DNA from: Acanthochlamys bracteata | Taxonomy: Eukaryota > Streptophyta > Magnoliopsida > Pandanales > Velloziaceae | Length of the DNA: 64,000 nt | Direction of reading: 5' to 3' | NCBI GenBank assembly: GCA_019914995.1 | Contig: CM034140.1 | Span: forward strand, 4,712,001 to 4,776,000 | Part shown: positions 11,501 to 25,358 of the stretch, in pieces | Numbering within the stretch: position 1 is the first letter of the stretch | How the letters are laid out: every line of letters starts with the position of its first letter | Translations under genes and position numbers: made by a program | Notes under the pieces: generated by a model | Told to the model about the DNA's origin: nothing | What the model saw: the letters and a program-made list of their open reading frames with translations, nothing else | Databases searched by the model: none

Positions 11501-14480
11501 CTGGCTACAATAGTAATCAGTGTCAAAGCATTTATAAACCTAGCTTTATTTAATCTAAAGTGGCTATGCATGGTTCTAGATGCTCTTGTTCAAATGTATC
11601 AAATTGTTATCTTTTATCAAATATAGTTATGAAAATATAAACTAGCTCAAACATTATTAAAAAAGTATAAAATATTATTATTCTATTTAAAAAATTAGTT
11701 CTATTTTTTATTTTAAATAATTAATAAAAATAAATAATAATTAGATCTTACTATGTATATTTTTTAAAATTTTAAATGAATTTTTATAAAATATTATAAA
11801 AAATTCATTAAAAATTATAAAATTAAAAAATTAAAAGTACTTCTTCCAAAATTATAGAAAAATGCACCCTAGAATCTCCATCGGACAATATTATTGGTCT
11901 CTACCTACTAGACTATCTTCCGTTTAGGAAACAAAACACTTCTCAATAGCTTTCCTTATAGAAGAGTAGTTAAACAATTTATGAAGTCTCTTGCGTGCGT
12001 GATTCGTATTTAAAAAATTTAAGAAACTAAAAATCCTTGACCATTCAAGGAGCATCAAAAAAGTGAAAATGCCCTAGAAAACAAAATTCTAGTTAGGCAT
12101 AAACCATTGTGTGTGGATTATATTATAATTCTTAATGATTACTCACCACCTCGAAGCACTTGAAGACAACTTCTTTTACACATAGCATTTCTGGGTACTC
12201 TACAATCAGTAGTTGACCTTTTCCATCCCCATAAGATTCCCAAAATATTAGTAGCAAAAGATATTAACAGCAAATTTTTATTTTTCCTTTCTATCTATGT
12301 TTTTCTAGCTCCAACATATTGATTGTGACGTGTGTACCATCTAACACTTCTAACCAATTCTAATACAATAAGACATCATATACGTATGTTCATTTATTAG
12401 TGTATGTGTTGAGTATATATTCAATGTTTCTAACAATATATTCTATGTATTGTAACCATTCTATTCACAATAGTTTTAACATAATGTGCATATGTATAAA
12501 GAAATATGGCAACCATTTTTTCTAATTCCATATTTCTAAACCCGTTTAATTTACCCTCAAACTGTTGAGTGGCAAATTTTTACAAAAGAACATTTTGTCA
12601 AACAATATATTCTGTTAGCATGTCAAATTATAGTAAACACTATTCTTCTTATATTAAGCTAACTTAAAGTCTATCTTGTGCTCCTAAACTCAATACATCT
12701 TTAATATTATTCATTTTGAGAAAACTAGTAAGCCCAATAGCGGTTATGATTTTATCATCACATTAAAATATTTAAGATAAAAGCGATGAGTGAAATCAAT
12801 ATTGAAAGATACTTCTCTAGCACTTGATCCATCTTGATCTCTTACTAACATAAGCAAGAACAAAAAAAAAAATATTATGTTAAAGTGAGAATCTACCATA
12901 ATTCAAAGAAACACCATAGCTAATTAACAATAAGATTAATTATATTTTTTTAAAAAAAAATTCCTAAATGTTATTGTCTTTCTAGAGGACTAGGATAATC
13001 TCTAATCCAACACATTCCTAGAATCCATATGAAAAAGAAATTCCCTAGAAAGGAGTTGTGCAGGTTTCGAACTGTATAAGGACCCTTACCTAAAACTGGA
13101 TTTGTGGCGATGCTCATTGTAACATTTCATCGACCATGTCTTTTCGAATTTTGTGTTGATTTTAATAATTACCAAGTCTTAAAAATTATGATTTATGATT
13201 GGAATGAATTAATCATGTATTCAATGAGTTTTCAGAGCATAACAGCAAAGAAAATTAAAGTTCAGAAAGTCATAGCCAACTATCTTTTTGCGATTTTGCT
13301 GAACAGTTATGATAAGTTTCAAGTTTTTTGAGATGCTGACTTCTAAAGCAAATTCGAGCGCAATTTTGGTAGAGTTTGAAGTAAGCTTGTCAGCATATCT
13401 AGAACAACATGCATAACTATATCAATTCCAGAGCCAATCAAATTGTGCATCACATTCATCAAAGAAAATCCTTCGAAAACGCAGAAAGATTTTTTTTTTT
13501 TTTTTTTAATTTTTATTTTGGAGACAAAGTTCTAAAAGAGCTTTTTTATTAATAACTCTGTCTACCTTTCCATTTTGCTTTTCTAATTCTTTTTTTTCAA
13601 AATAAGTTTTTTGAATCCATTTTATCAAAATTGACCAAATTCCTCAATAAAAAAATCAGATGAAATTCCGCTTCTAAATATACATCTTAATTTATTATAA
13701 ACATTTATGAAATTTTCAAAAGTTTGTTATAATCTAGATGGTTAAGATAGTATTTTTTTCATTTCAGATTTTTTGTTTACTCTAATGACGACCTTAGCTG
13801 ACCTTGTGCGACTCATAATGATGCACATGACACAGCAAAACAAACAACACACAGAAGAAACAAAAGATATCCCAAATGTATACTGTGAAAACATTATTAA
13901 TGATGATTAGGAATGAGAACTGAAGTGGTGAATTTTGTTCTTTGCATGAAGAATTTGAGTAATTATCTTTTCACAACGGGAGTGCAAGTATGCATATATA
14001 AAACCGTTCCAAATATTTTGAGCAATTTTGGTCAAAATGAGTTAAACAACACTTAATTTGAAAAGAAGAGTTAGAAAACAACATGATAAAGTAAAAGAAT
14101 TATTTAATAAAAAAAACTTTAAGAAAGGTATAGTTCGTCGCGTGGAACTTGAATATTATTACTCCAAAGATACTAATGTATTGAATTCCTCTCAGAAACA
14201 AAACCAAGACTACATGATTACAATGTATAAAACCAAAGATATTTTCCATAAGGGAAGGACTGCTTATAAACATGGAAGACAATAGAGGTTGCTGCTTACT
14301 ATATGATCTTTACATACAAATAACTTGCTGTAAGAATAAAGATAGCAAAAGCAGGGAAGTAGACAAAAATGAATTATCCTCTATTACGGGAAGTTTTGTA
14401 AATACATTTCGACATTGCCGCTATTTCTTCAAGTCTAAGAAGCTGCTTGTTATAACAAAACTCTCTACTGGCTTGGTAAC
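8590..14480. other. Long stretch without an identifiable gene
   Basis: No known protein motif was found on either strand. A short frame at 8929-9171 (plus) is Phe/Leu-rich and unrecognised. From 9960 to 10260 lies AT-rich repeat DNA. Around 10490-10690 a 'TTGGTCCATGAA...GGTCCTTGAACC' segment resembles a dispersed non-coding plant repeat. About 10770-10830 and 11300-11400 carry CCGG/GGGTCAACTAG-type blocks like those at the ends of the hAT-like MITEs, possibly a further degenerate copy. A T(20)-like homopolymer sits near 13490-13508. Confidence 0.5.
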
Positions 14481-14482
14481 CG

Positions 14483-17400
14483 TCATGTTTTACTGAGGTT
14501 AGCTGGTACAAGAAAAGGCTTGAAGGTGAGAAGGAATCCAATAAACTCTACTGCTCCAAGGACGAAGAACACCATTTGGCTTCCTGCAATTGATAGAACA
14601 GAATTTCATCAGTGTTGAAATTATGAATGTCAAGAATTTGTTTAGTGTCATTTGGCAGGAATACAAACCTGGCAAGAAGGAAGCATCGATACGCTTTTGT
14701 GCCCATGAAATACTGTAAAACATAAGGTAACCATGAGTCCAAGGAACAAAAGGGAACCATATGGATGAATAAAGCAACAAACTTCATAGAAAAAATTTAA
14801 CAAGAAGAATTAACTAGAGTATATTAACGTTAGACACTTACAGTGCACCTCCCCCTGCAGGGGCAAATGTACTAACAAGGGATTGCAGTGTTGTAGAAAT
14901 GCCATTTGCAGAACCTCTTTGGTGTTGAGGCTGTAAACAATATGTTTATTTCAGTATGTGGAAATTTGAAAAGACAGTTAACTCTGGTTTTTCTTGCAAA
15001 TATGGATACATAAACTAAAACCCGTGATCACTTGATAGAGTAGAAAATTACCACAGCATTGTTTTGCAGGATAAAGAATCCCGTCATGATTGTCACCTGA
15101 TTACATAAAATGAAAGAATTAGGGAAAAAGCAAAACCATTCATTCACTAATCATTTTGAATAAGTTCAACAGATTGTGAATGTAAAAACAAGTTATTGAT
15201 CAAGTACTTAATCCTTACATTGAGAACACTCCTCAGGAAGGATGCAAAAAGAACTACCAAGAAAAGTGTTATTCCTGACAACTTGGACATCAGCGGATAA
15301 GTTGCAAGCAAAGGTATAATCAGAATCTGAAACACAAGGGAAAGCAAGTAAGATGGAAGGTATGCAAACGTAGAACCAGGTATTCAACTTTTGCACAGCT
15401 AGCTACTAAATATTTACCGCTCCAACGCGTGCAGATTTTATAGGGCCGAAAAGTTTTTCCACCCCAGGATATAAGAAAAGTTGGTATAGTAGAAGACTTA
15501 AACCTGTTAGGAAAGGATCAACTTTTGAACTGTGTCTTTAAAATCGATCACAATACAAAACATCAAATACAGGACACTGAGTTAATGTGTAGCAGGACAT
15601 TTTAAAACGGTCGATAACATACCTGATATTGCAAGCACTTCACCAACATCATTGGAAGAAAACATCAACCCTCCATATTTCCTTTTACTCTCAGCCCACA
15701 GGGAAAATATCTGAGTATAATTCATGTATTTAGGCAACATGGTCAACAGTACGAATGAGAACGAGATAAATATGTATCAGGCTTCAAACATATGCAGGCC
15801 CTTATTTAAGAATGCCTAAGAATGTCTAAAATTAAATGCCTTGGGGAAGTTGCGACCATATTTAAGAAGTTATCAAATTCAAGAGAAATTCATCCAAGAT
15901 AAAGAAATAATGCATAATAGCCAACACCTACAAAGATATAGAGTAGTTCTTACCTCTGTATAAGCCATATCTTGGAGGCAGAATATGCAATACACAATGA
16001 TAGATGACATTAATGGCCAGTTCTTAAGAAGACTTCCTCTCGGAACGGACTCGCTTGTTATCGATTTTCCATTGTTTTTCACTGTACGGGACTCTAACAA
16101 AGGAGCCTCCAGATCGTTTTCTGAGTCATTCGTCTTGTTCTCACCATGGAAGTGCAAGGTTTCCTGCAACATTCTTGAATATTAATATAAGACAATCAAT
16201 TGCTTCTGACATTACTACTGACAAGAAGGACATTAAGGTAGTACATACCGGGAGCCAATAACATGATACAAGAACGCAGAATGCAAGGAATGATATACAG
16301 AAGCAGGGCAAGAAGTAAGGAAACCTGCGTTGATGAAAGTATGATTTTAAACAAAGCTTAGGTAGATCTATAACTGAACAATAAAGAGGACATTCAGCAA
16401 ACTTACCTCCCAAAGATAGATTGTTTGGAAAATATACTTGGGTATTTATCTACTGGCTGAAAAAAAACGCGCCAAAGCATCAGTTCAGAAACTATGAAAA
16501 ACTGATCTATATGTAATTCGAAGACATCTTTTGCACTCTTAGAAAGTTGTATGAACAAGTGGTTGTTTTCTGAAAGAACTACCAATACCTGTGCAAAGTA
16601 GCCTCCTATAGCTGGACCAACTATCAACCCTGTGCTCCAAGCTACGCTTACCTGAAATCCATTCAATATAACGCATTTGTTATTGAAACTGATGCATAGG
16701 AAACCAAATCAAATTTCTTTAAAAAATTATAGAAAGAATGAAAGAGAAGGGACGCGTTGTGTGATACTTACACAAGATAACCCAATGGCCTGATGTTCTG
16801 GTCGCGCAACTTCTGCAGCATATGCCTAAATCACAATTTCGAGCTAGAGTTAACATATTACAATACAAATAATCTATTGTGAAGACAATGAATACTTAGT
16901 GAATAGTTTCTAATTGATATCCAAAATCAGACTATCACGGTCACGGTGCTATGAGGATTGCGTACCTTTATAGGTCCAAGAGAACCGTTTAACAATCCAA
17001 GAACTAATCTTGTAGAAATTGCCATCCAAAAACTCGTGCTAAGCCCAAAGAGGGTGTTAAACACTAGTCTGAATTCAAGACAAAAGCCAAGCAAACTGTT
17101 AGTAATAAAAACATACCAAGGTAAATATGCAGACACATCTACATATCATATAAGGTATATAGTACTAACACTGCAATAGTTCCAATGACTATAACAGGCT
17201 TTCTGCCATATCGATCAGCAGCTATTCCCCATAACATCGATGTCAAAGCTCGTCCAAGTAGAAAAGAAGATCCTTCATTGAGGAAAACAAAACAGTTAAA
17301 AAATAGTTGAGAGTGAAGAAAGTTACAAACGTATCTCATATTTCAAAAAACACATCAAATGCTTACCAATAAATCCTGCATAAAATCCAATATCTTCGTC

Positions 17401-19244
17401 CCTTTTGGCAATATGGAAGTCTTGTATCTGTTCAAATACAAAGAAGTGGAGTTAATTATAAACTATTGGTAGTAAAAGATCATGGATTCTGATCTTGAGA
17501 ATTAACAATCTAAACACTTTTGATTGCATTCATTACGACATCAAGAATGCACTAAGACCAAAAAATTATTTCATAGCAGTTAGGATTTAGACATTTCAAA
17601 GCCTTGAGCTTGGACCATTTAGTCGCTCATGATTACTTCCTTAGCGGTTTTTATCTTTCATTTAATGATAGACTGACGTTCGATCTATTTCTGCAACCAT
17701 GTCATTTGGCTAGAACAGTGTAGAACTTAACAAAAAAATAATGAACAAAGAAATATCAGGATAGATTATGTAAAGTGAACATGCTTACCATGAAGTATAC
17801 GAACGGAAACACCGACGTTATCGGCAGAGCTGAAAATGCGAACACCCATACCATTTAGAATCATGTAGCATCACTTGTAATTTGAAGACACCAGGTTATG
17901 ATATCAAGGCAATGAAATTAAGCTATTTAGAGGCATGTTATTTTCTTGAAATCATGATAAAAACCAAGTGTACAAGCAGTAAATCCTACATATAAAGCCA
18001 TAATGAAGCCATCTCACAGTCATTAAACAACTACTTGAAAAGGGATACTGACTCAGAAACTATCACATCCTTATATGAACATTTTGTAGATTGCGTCTCC
18101 TTTACATAGAAATTAATAGAATACCTACCTACAGTTCTTATATTTCAGAAAATAGAACCTTTCAAGCAAACACAATATTTTCATGCATCTTTCTTTATTG
18201 TTAAGCAGTTTCCTTCAAACTTCACTCAATATTAATTAGTTAGTTAGAATCATGATTTCACTTTAAAATATCTTGATAGGCATCATCGACCACATCCACG
18301 ATAATGAGCCACATCAGCAATAACTACATACCAAAGTTATCGCTTAATCATAGTCATCAATAACACCTTGCCTTTCATATACGATGTGATTCTAAGTTTG
18401 GAGAGAAAAGTTTCTATTGATTAGTTTATGGGGCAGGGCTACTGATACTAAAGTGAACGGAATGTTCATTCAACCTTGAAATTCCTTGTTTTTTATTATC
18501 TTCTATGCAGATCTATCAAAACGTTACAAGATTGTTCTCGGTAAGTCCTTTCACGAGGCTTGAAAGTTTTGCATTCCACATAGTCAGCGCCAGTGATGGT
18601 TGCTAGTCTACTTTCTATCATAATTTCTGCGACTTCTCCTTACGACATTCAATGACCTCCTCTCAAAACAATACTAATCTACAAGAAGTAAATATTCTAC
18701 GGCCTAAAATTGCTTGCAAATACCAATTCTAAAGCTAGCTCTTTTATTCTAATACTAACAAACACAGGCAACAATTGCTTTCTCATTACATGAAGGAAAT
18801 TAAGAGGGCCATAAAGCAAACATTTAGCGAAATCATTTTAACAACCACCCCTAAGATTCTTATACGAATCTCAAAATTAAAACGAAAACATAATCATTAA
18901 TCCCCGGCAGTGCCGGAAATAACAAAGAAAGTAAAACAGCATGCATGGAGACAAAGAAGGAGGCGATCATCCCTATACATGAAGAAGAACCAAAATAACC
19001 TATAAGAACCTCAGCAAAAAAGCATGAGCTTCATAATATTTTTGTTGAGAAAGAACCGGTAAGTAGGTTGCTTACATGTACATAATGTCAAGATGAAAAT
19101 ATAAAAGAACTCCTTGTACGGTATCCCAAGTTTGTCTTTCTTCCTTTTATCAAGCCTACAACCTGGGCAACCCTCAACAAAATAATCCTGCTTCTCTGCA
19201 AGTGGTGGTTCTTCGAGCTTTTTGTTCTCTACTGCTCCTGCCAT
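14483..19244 (-). CDS. ZIFL: ZIFL-type major facilitator transporter, 17 exons, 496 aa
   Basis: Major facilitator of the Zinc-Induced Facilitator-Like family; characterised relatives move metal-binding ligands such as nicotianamine, or protons and potassium linked to auxin transport, at the vacuole or plasma membrane. Exons (minus strand): 19076-19244, 17789-17829, 17367-17427, 17170-17272, 16966-17068, 16772-16825, 16589-16651, 16407-16456, 16249-16324, 15954-16163, 15623-15710, 15418-15503, 15219-15326, 15052-15096, 14842-14930, 14669-14712, 14483-14583. They total 1491 bases in one open frame, all with GT/AG borders. Family signatures: CPGC at residues 26-29, MFS motif [11 protein letters not shown] at about 106-115, and the His motif PETLHFH at 240-246 before a charged cytosolic loop. 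The start at 19244 (MAGAVENKK) was preferred over an in-frame ATG at 19328 because the TATA box at 19341-19348 puts that one at or before the transcription start. Length is normal and no damage was seen. The exact substrate cannot be read from sequence. Confidence 0.93.
17830..19075 (-). other. Long first intron of the ZIFL gene
   Basis: This 1246-base intron is far longer than the other fifteen, which are mostly 80-350 bases. It has a GTAAGC donor (19075) and TTTTCAG acceptor (17830). No exon or transposon was recognised in it. Long first introns in plants often carry enhancing elements, but nothing specific is visible here. Confidence 0.7.
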
Positions 19245-19340
19245 TTCTTTTCTCCTTTTTACAAAACAATCTGGCACTCGCTCGAAACCATGGATTTCTT
19301 TTTCTTTTTTCTTTTTTTTTTCCGGCAAGCTCTAGCTGTC

Positions 19341-19348
19341 TTTATATA
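19341..19348 (-). promoter_or_regulatory. TATA box of the ZIFL gene
   Basis: The minus strand reads TATATAAA about 97 bases upstream of the chosen ATG. With a usual spacing of 25-32 bases, transcription would start near 19310-19318, giving a leader of about 70 bases. Confidence 0.6.
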
Positions 19349-19419
19349 CTACTGCTGTCTCGTGTTGTCCACTTTTCCTGTTCTTCGCGTTACATAACCA
19401 AATCAAATTAAAACATCTC

Positions 19420-22200
19420 CAACTCATTCTTTCTAAATTACTATTAAACGTGCGGCACATTGCTACTTCTTATTTTTTTTAAAATCTCTTTATTCATTAT
19501 CTTCCAGTGGGTTCTACAATATCCTATACTCGTTATATATCTTACAGGCAAATTGTAAAAACATTTCTTCAACGTCAAACGCGCTTTCCTATATTATTAT
19601 GCCTTAAAAATATAATCAGCTGTAACTCGAGCATTATTTTCAATAACTGTCAAAAGTTTTATAACTAGTTTTTATATAGTGTACCATTAGAATCTATCAA
19701 AATGTGAAATTAGATGAAACTACTAAATTTCAAAAATATATAATTTCTTTCAAAAAATATAAATTTTTTATGAATTGAAAATTTAAACATTTAAAACACG
19801 TCCAAAATATTCTATGTTTCATCTTTCTCATCTATAATTAGTGAATAAAATTATTTTTAGTAATTTAAATGATTAATCAATTGATACCAATCTGGGATGT
19901 ACAGGACACCTGCTGCCTAAATGTGTATTATTAAGAAAATTGAAGAATATTGAAATGTAAAACTGTAGGAGGGTTGGGTTAACCTGAGTTACAAGGAAAG
20001 TTTAGGATGTATCTCTTGCAATGAGCACTGTCTGGTGACTAATATGTTTAGTGAAACTATGACACTTGTTAGACTACCGAAATTGCCCAAAATCAATTCT
20101 GCACTAGACACGTTTCGATATTTTTCTTGGTTCTTTTTGAAAACTTCTGGAGATCTAAAGCAAATGACTCGACTGTTTTCTGATGATATCTGTAACATTG
20201 GCCTCTTTCTTTCAAACCTGTTAGCATCCACACTTGAGAAATCAACAAGCCACTGCAAGCAAGCAGAAGAACAGAAGGATTAATTTAATATTGTTCTTCG
20301 TCATTTATTATCATTGTTGTTGTCCTCAGGTAGCGACTCTTCTTCTGATAAAATATTGTATACATATATATTATTTTTTTTCTTCTTCTTTTAATTTGGA
20401 TGATGAGAAACTAATGATGAATGAATTAATGTTTTTATTTCGTATTCTTTTTTATTAATTTTCTTTTGAACTATGAAGGTATTGACAAATCAAGGGTTGT
20501 AGAAGGAAATTGAGATAAGAAGCGGGGAGATTCCTCTGTGGTTATGATGCATGTGTTAGGGTTCCCCTTCTTAATTCTGCTTTCTGTAATCCTTCATATA
20601 CTATGGCTTTACATGGAGGCATTTGGCTTCTCTATTTTTTCGTCTTGTTTCTGGTTGTTCTAAACAGTAGTACAATTTATCTTTATTGAATTTGGTGCTA
20701 GACATTACCAGATGCCAAAAGTCTTTGTACGATTTCTAATATTGCTGAAAATCTCAATCAAAATTGTACAAGAAGATCAATTGGAGTATTTGAAGATATT
20801 ACGCACTGTTTACGGCATGTGATTGAGTTCCCAACCAACCAACATCAATAATGTTACAAATTAATTCCAAATGAAAATAAATAAATTACGTTCATGTGAA
20901 CTTTACATGTCGATGATCTGTACAAATCAAATTTATTTCATTTTATTGATTCTTAAAGTTCAGTATGCGGGGCTGCTCTTTTCAAACGAATGATCGGAGT
21001 CTTCACTAGGCCAATATAGTAGTTAGGTGGCACCTTTATATGTTATAATTGTTCGTCTGACAATTTGGTCGATGCAAGCAGTCATGAAGATTCGGAGAAC
21101 AAGGATAGCCTTCACAATCGATTCCAAAACATGCAATGTGTTACTGACAATCTTATAACAAAACTATGCTCTGCGAAGGGAATAGAGGAGAGCTTGACCA
21201 TTATATGTATTCTAACAGCATCGTATGCGTCCAGTGTAGTGAAACTCTACACCCCGCTTAACCTTCTATTGATCTGACCAGTCTACTCTTTCAAACCATT
21301 ATAGTACACAGTGCTTAGTCATGAGACGAAGCTACTTACCAACACAATAATGTTTCGTTGGACGGGTGTGGAAAATTTTGCCATTAATTAGTGGTGTTTT
21401 CTTATGGGTTATTGGAAGATTTGCCAGGTTCTTTGTAGCTAGCTAGGAAGGTCCCGTCTAGCCTTGGTATGCATAAATAACACAGGACGACTTTAGATGG
21501 TTATTTAAGATCCTTAGATCTAATGATACGTGGCATCTTTAACTCCAAATAATTGTTACATATCATCTTGAGTTGTTGTATGCCATTTGTTTAAGCATTT
21601 AGTTTTACGGCAAGTAGCCATTAAGATTTCAATAACGCAGGTTGGCACAGCCTAAAGAATATACGTTGGTATTTCCGTGCCATGTCACAGCAGTTCTAAT
21701 ATAGTTATAATCTCTTCTGCTTAGGCTTTTTACATGCTATTGGAAAACGAAAGATCCTGGTTTCTGCGCACCGGATATTCGCTCTCCCCTAGCAAAATAT
21801 AACAACCTCTTGACCTAGGAAACACATTCTCAGCTTAAGACTATTAGGATAATATTGATTTGAATAAAAGGTTGTTTGGCTTTATAATCATAGAGCATGC
21901 AACAACTGGATCCAAAAATTTAGCTAGTCTAGTCCGATGCAAGCCATAACACTTAATTGGACAGGAAAACTCGATCGGTGTAGAGTGACCAACTTATACA
22001 TGTTACAGCAATGACAGAAATCAACATTTTTCATAGCAACATAATTTGTGTATGACGTTAATCAACGGAAGAAGAAGACAATGACTAATGTGCGCAATGT
22101 GATGATGAACACATAGGTGAATTCTTTGAATGCGTTCTTGGATACTTTGCGTAGGTGATCTATTCCTCCCCGGGCATTCATGTTAGTAATATACCTTCGG
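19420..22200. other. Intergenic stretch, no identifiable gene
   Basis: A minus-strand frame at 19989-20258 follows a possible acceptor (CTTGCTTGCAG/TGG) and reads WLVDFSSVDANRFERKR; a plus frame at 21065-21277 reads MVDASSHEDSENKDS. Neither matches a family I know and neither has convincing neighbouring exons. They may be chance frames or exons of unidentified decayed genes. Confidence 0.4.
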
Positions 22201-22350
22201 AATGTTTTAAGAGTACTTAAAAATAAAATTTTTTCTGAAATTAGAAATATTTTAGAGATCTTTTTGAAATAAATTTGACTTTCTGAACTAAAAAATAATA
22301 ATATACATACGAATATTATATGATGTACAATCTTTTTATATTTTTTAAAT
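22195..22350. repeat. AT-rich dispersed repeat copy
   Basis: The segment 'GAATGTTTTAAGAGTACTTAAAAATAAAATTTTTTC...' matches the style of the copies at 6600, 27550 and 59110. No coding capacity. Confidence 0.4.
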
Positions 22351-23603
22351 TTAAAATAATTTTTTTTGCAAATTGTTTGTTTTAGTTTATTGTGTGATGA
22401 ATTGGATGTTGATTTCCTGATATGCTGTAAAAGGGGAGATTTTCATGATCATTTTGATTTCATGACGTCTTTGTACAAACATACCCACTCGTCATGTGCT
22501 ACACCTCTAGAGAAGAAACTAGTCCTGTATGTCAATGACGTATGTATACTTTTCCTTTAATTATATAGTAGAAATACAAATAGTATAATTATAAATGATC
22601 AATACATTGACACGAAAGATGGTTGTTAGAAAAATAATGCATTGATTGGTCTCACATTAACTTATGCATCTTGCTTTCTATGATACAGCACTACGCTTCA
22701 GAATGAGATGAACATAGAGATCGTATGCTCTCCGTTTTATTTTGCTATCCTTTTAATCGATATAGAGAAGAATTGTTTTTTAACGAGCAACGTCTTTACG
22801 CATAAGATATAAGAAATATACGTCAATTGGTTCATATGTGAACGTTTAAATCTTCCTTTAAAAATGACAATTCGAGTTCGTAAATCGATTTTCAATTGAG
22901 ATATTTAATAATCGGGTTAAATTCTTTCAATCATAATCTAATTTATTAATTTATACAGATCAAAATTATTAATTTTGACCTAACCTATTTAACAATTAGA
23001 TAAAATTCGGACAACCTATTTAATAATTAAAATTATTAATTTTGTTTCAATATTTTGAAGTTTGAGTGAAATTATAAATCAGTTAGAGTGAATATTGTAC
23101 GGTATTTTTTGTAAAGAACTCTGATGAGAGCCGGTCAAAATATGCATTTTTTTATATATTAATCGATCCTTAGAATGTTTCGAATAATTTTTTTATATTT
23201 TTATTTTTTGAAAATATATAGTGATAGCTGAAATTTAATAATTATAATAATACTTTCGATAAAAATTTTGCTAAATATAGCAAGCTGAAAAAATTTTGAT
23301 AAAATTTTTTTAGAAAATTCAAATTCATCTTTAAAGAAAAAAAACCAATATAGTAATACTTTCAATAGTATTATAATTCTTATCTTACATTATTTTATTA
23401 AACTATGAAAGTAATCGATTATTAATAAATATAATATTATCATAACAATTTACAAATTACTATTATCATTTTTTTAAAAAATTTTATTATACCGTAAGAA
23501 ATTGAAAGAGACCTGTTTCTTTTATGAGTGGTAATTCGGATTAGTGGGTCGATTTTAGATCGACCATTTTAATAATCGAATTAATTTTGTTCAATCCTAA
23601 TCC

Positions 23604-23801
23604 TGTTGGCATGAGTCAATATATATTTAGTATTTTAGATATATTAGAATATCTTTTATTAGATTAGATATATTTTTTATTTAGAATTCTCGTAGAGTTT
23701 GTTTTTCTTTCGTTATTTATAACTCTCCTTACTTAGTGTTATGAGTATATATATATGCTTTGTGATTAAGTTGAAATAATTTTGAAATAGTTTTTTCATC
23801 A
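23604..23801 (+). repeat. 5' LTR of the short-LTR element
   Basis: 198 bases, starts TGTTGGCATGAGTCAA and ends TTTTTTCATCA; the primer-binding site follows directly. It contains a possible promoter region with TATTTATAACTC. Confidence 0.85.
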
Positions 23802-24889
23802 TGATATTAGAGCAAAATCTTACATCTATCTGCTGTTATTATGAAAGATAATAGCTCGGACGGTTAGATCTCCGAATAGATCTATCCGCTGTCGCCGTGC
23901 AAGATAAGGACTCCGAATAGATCTATCCGCTATCATCATGGAAGATGACGACTTTGACAGCTAGATTCAGACTAGACCATCCCGTTGTTATCGTGAAAAT
24001 ACTATTGTAACGGTTAAAAATTTCGACCATCATCTTCGACTATTTTGCCGCCATGCGTTTTCTTATCTCCTTCCTTACTGCTGTCATTTTGCAGTCACCA
24101 TTATCATCGTTGCCGCCTCCTCCTCGAACTAGGTTCGACGTCACTTCGTCACTTCCCGCTCTGCGGACAATTTTCTACGGCCGATAGATTTCTTTCTCTC
24201 CTTCGTCAGAAAGATTTCCTATAGCCGCTGAGAGAGATTTTCTTCTCTTTTATCGTTAGATATTTTCTTGCCAGACGGAACCAGATCGCTGCTAGATTTT
24301 ATTTTCTCACCATTCGATTGCTGCTCGATTGTCCACCATTATTGCTACACCTCGAAGACCTCCAGATCCTACCATAGACCCCTAACTAAATTTTTGCCAC
24401 TATTCAAACTAGCTTTTTCTCACCACCGCTGTCTTCTCCTCGCTGCCACTATGTCTCAATTGATTTCATCACTGCTCGAGCTCCTTTGTTGCTTCATTGT
24501 CAGACCACCTCTGATTGATCAAGCCACTTGATCGATCACCACCATTTTCTCCGGTCATTTCATCTCCCACGTGCACACACTAGTCGAATCTCGCCACTCG
24601 CCCATTTGACCCGATTTCGACTCCAACTCGTAAGAATCAGATCGATTGAGCTGAACTAGCCAGACCCAAACTGAACCAATCTGAACCAGAGCTGAACCAA
24701 GCCATAGTGAATCATCTTGACTTGGATTGAGTTGGATCGAATCGTATTTGAAATAGATTCAGTTCAAACTTGTTTGACAGAGCCAAACCAAAATTAGATT
24801 GAGTAAGACTGGGTTTAATCTTATACCAAATCAGATCAAACCAAATCGAATAAAATTGGATTCAATTGTACCATAGTAGACCTATTTGA

Positions 24890-25272
24890 AATGAACTAGA
24901 CCCGATCAGACAAATCCGACTCGATCCGGACAAACAGATACAATCTGACCCGGATTGATAGATCCAGCTCCACTTGGACATGCAAGTCCGATCTAATCTA
25001 GGAAGGCCGATCTGATCGAACCTGGATGGATAAGTCCAACCCAATTTGAATAGACAGATTAGACCCAACCCGAACATATACTTTCGACCTGATTCGTATA
25101 GACACGTCCGACTCGATTTAGATATACTAATCCGATCCGACCTAGATAGACAAGTCCGATTCGATTCGAACATATAGATCAAAGCCGATTTGAATAGACA
25201 GATCTGACTCTACCCGTACTAAAAAGTTCGACTCGATTTGGACAGATAAATTCAATTCGACCTGACAGATCA
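24890..25272. repeat. Degenerate 24-bp minisatellite
   Basis: Inside the short-LTR element, units such as TCCGACTCGATTTAGATATA and TCCGATCCGACCTAGATAGA recur about every 24 bases. Because 24 is a multiple of three, the minus-strand frame 24862-25182 shows an eight-residue repeat (R-x-C-L-S-x-S-D type). The repeat is imperfect and unlikely to be a protein; the open frame is a by-product of the period. Confidence 0.7.
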
Positions 25273-25358
25273 GACTGTGAAAAGTTTAAATATAATTTTT
25301 TATAACTCACTGAGCAAATTGGACAGTAATAATATTTTTACACTAACTTGAAAGAAAG

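Noticed and set aside
14499..14787. Minus-strand frames of 79 and 93 codons
   Set aside because: They are shadows running through the last ZIFL exons and introns; the spliced model explains this DNA.
15985..16261. Plus-strand frames opposite the ZIFL gene
   Set aside because: Antisense shadows of exon 10 with no codon or domain support.
24862..25182. 106-codon frame with an eight-residue repeat, at first sight a repeat protein
   Set aside because: It is the translation of a 24-bp minisatellite inside a non-coding retroelement. The open frame follows from the period.
24890..25272. Possible CRISPR-like array because of regular repeats
   Set aside because: The units are degenerate, adjacent without spacers, and lie in a plant retroelement.
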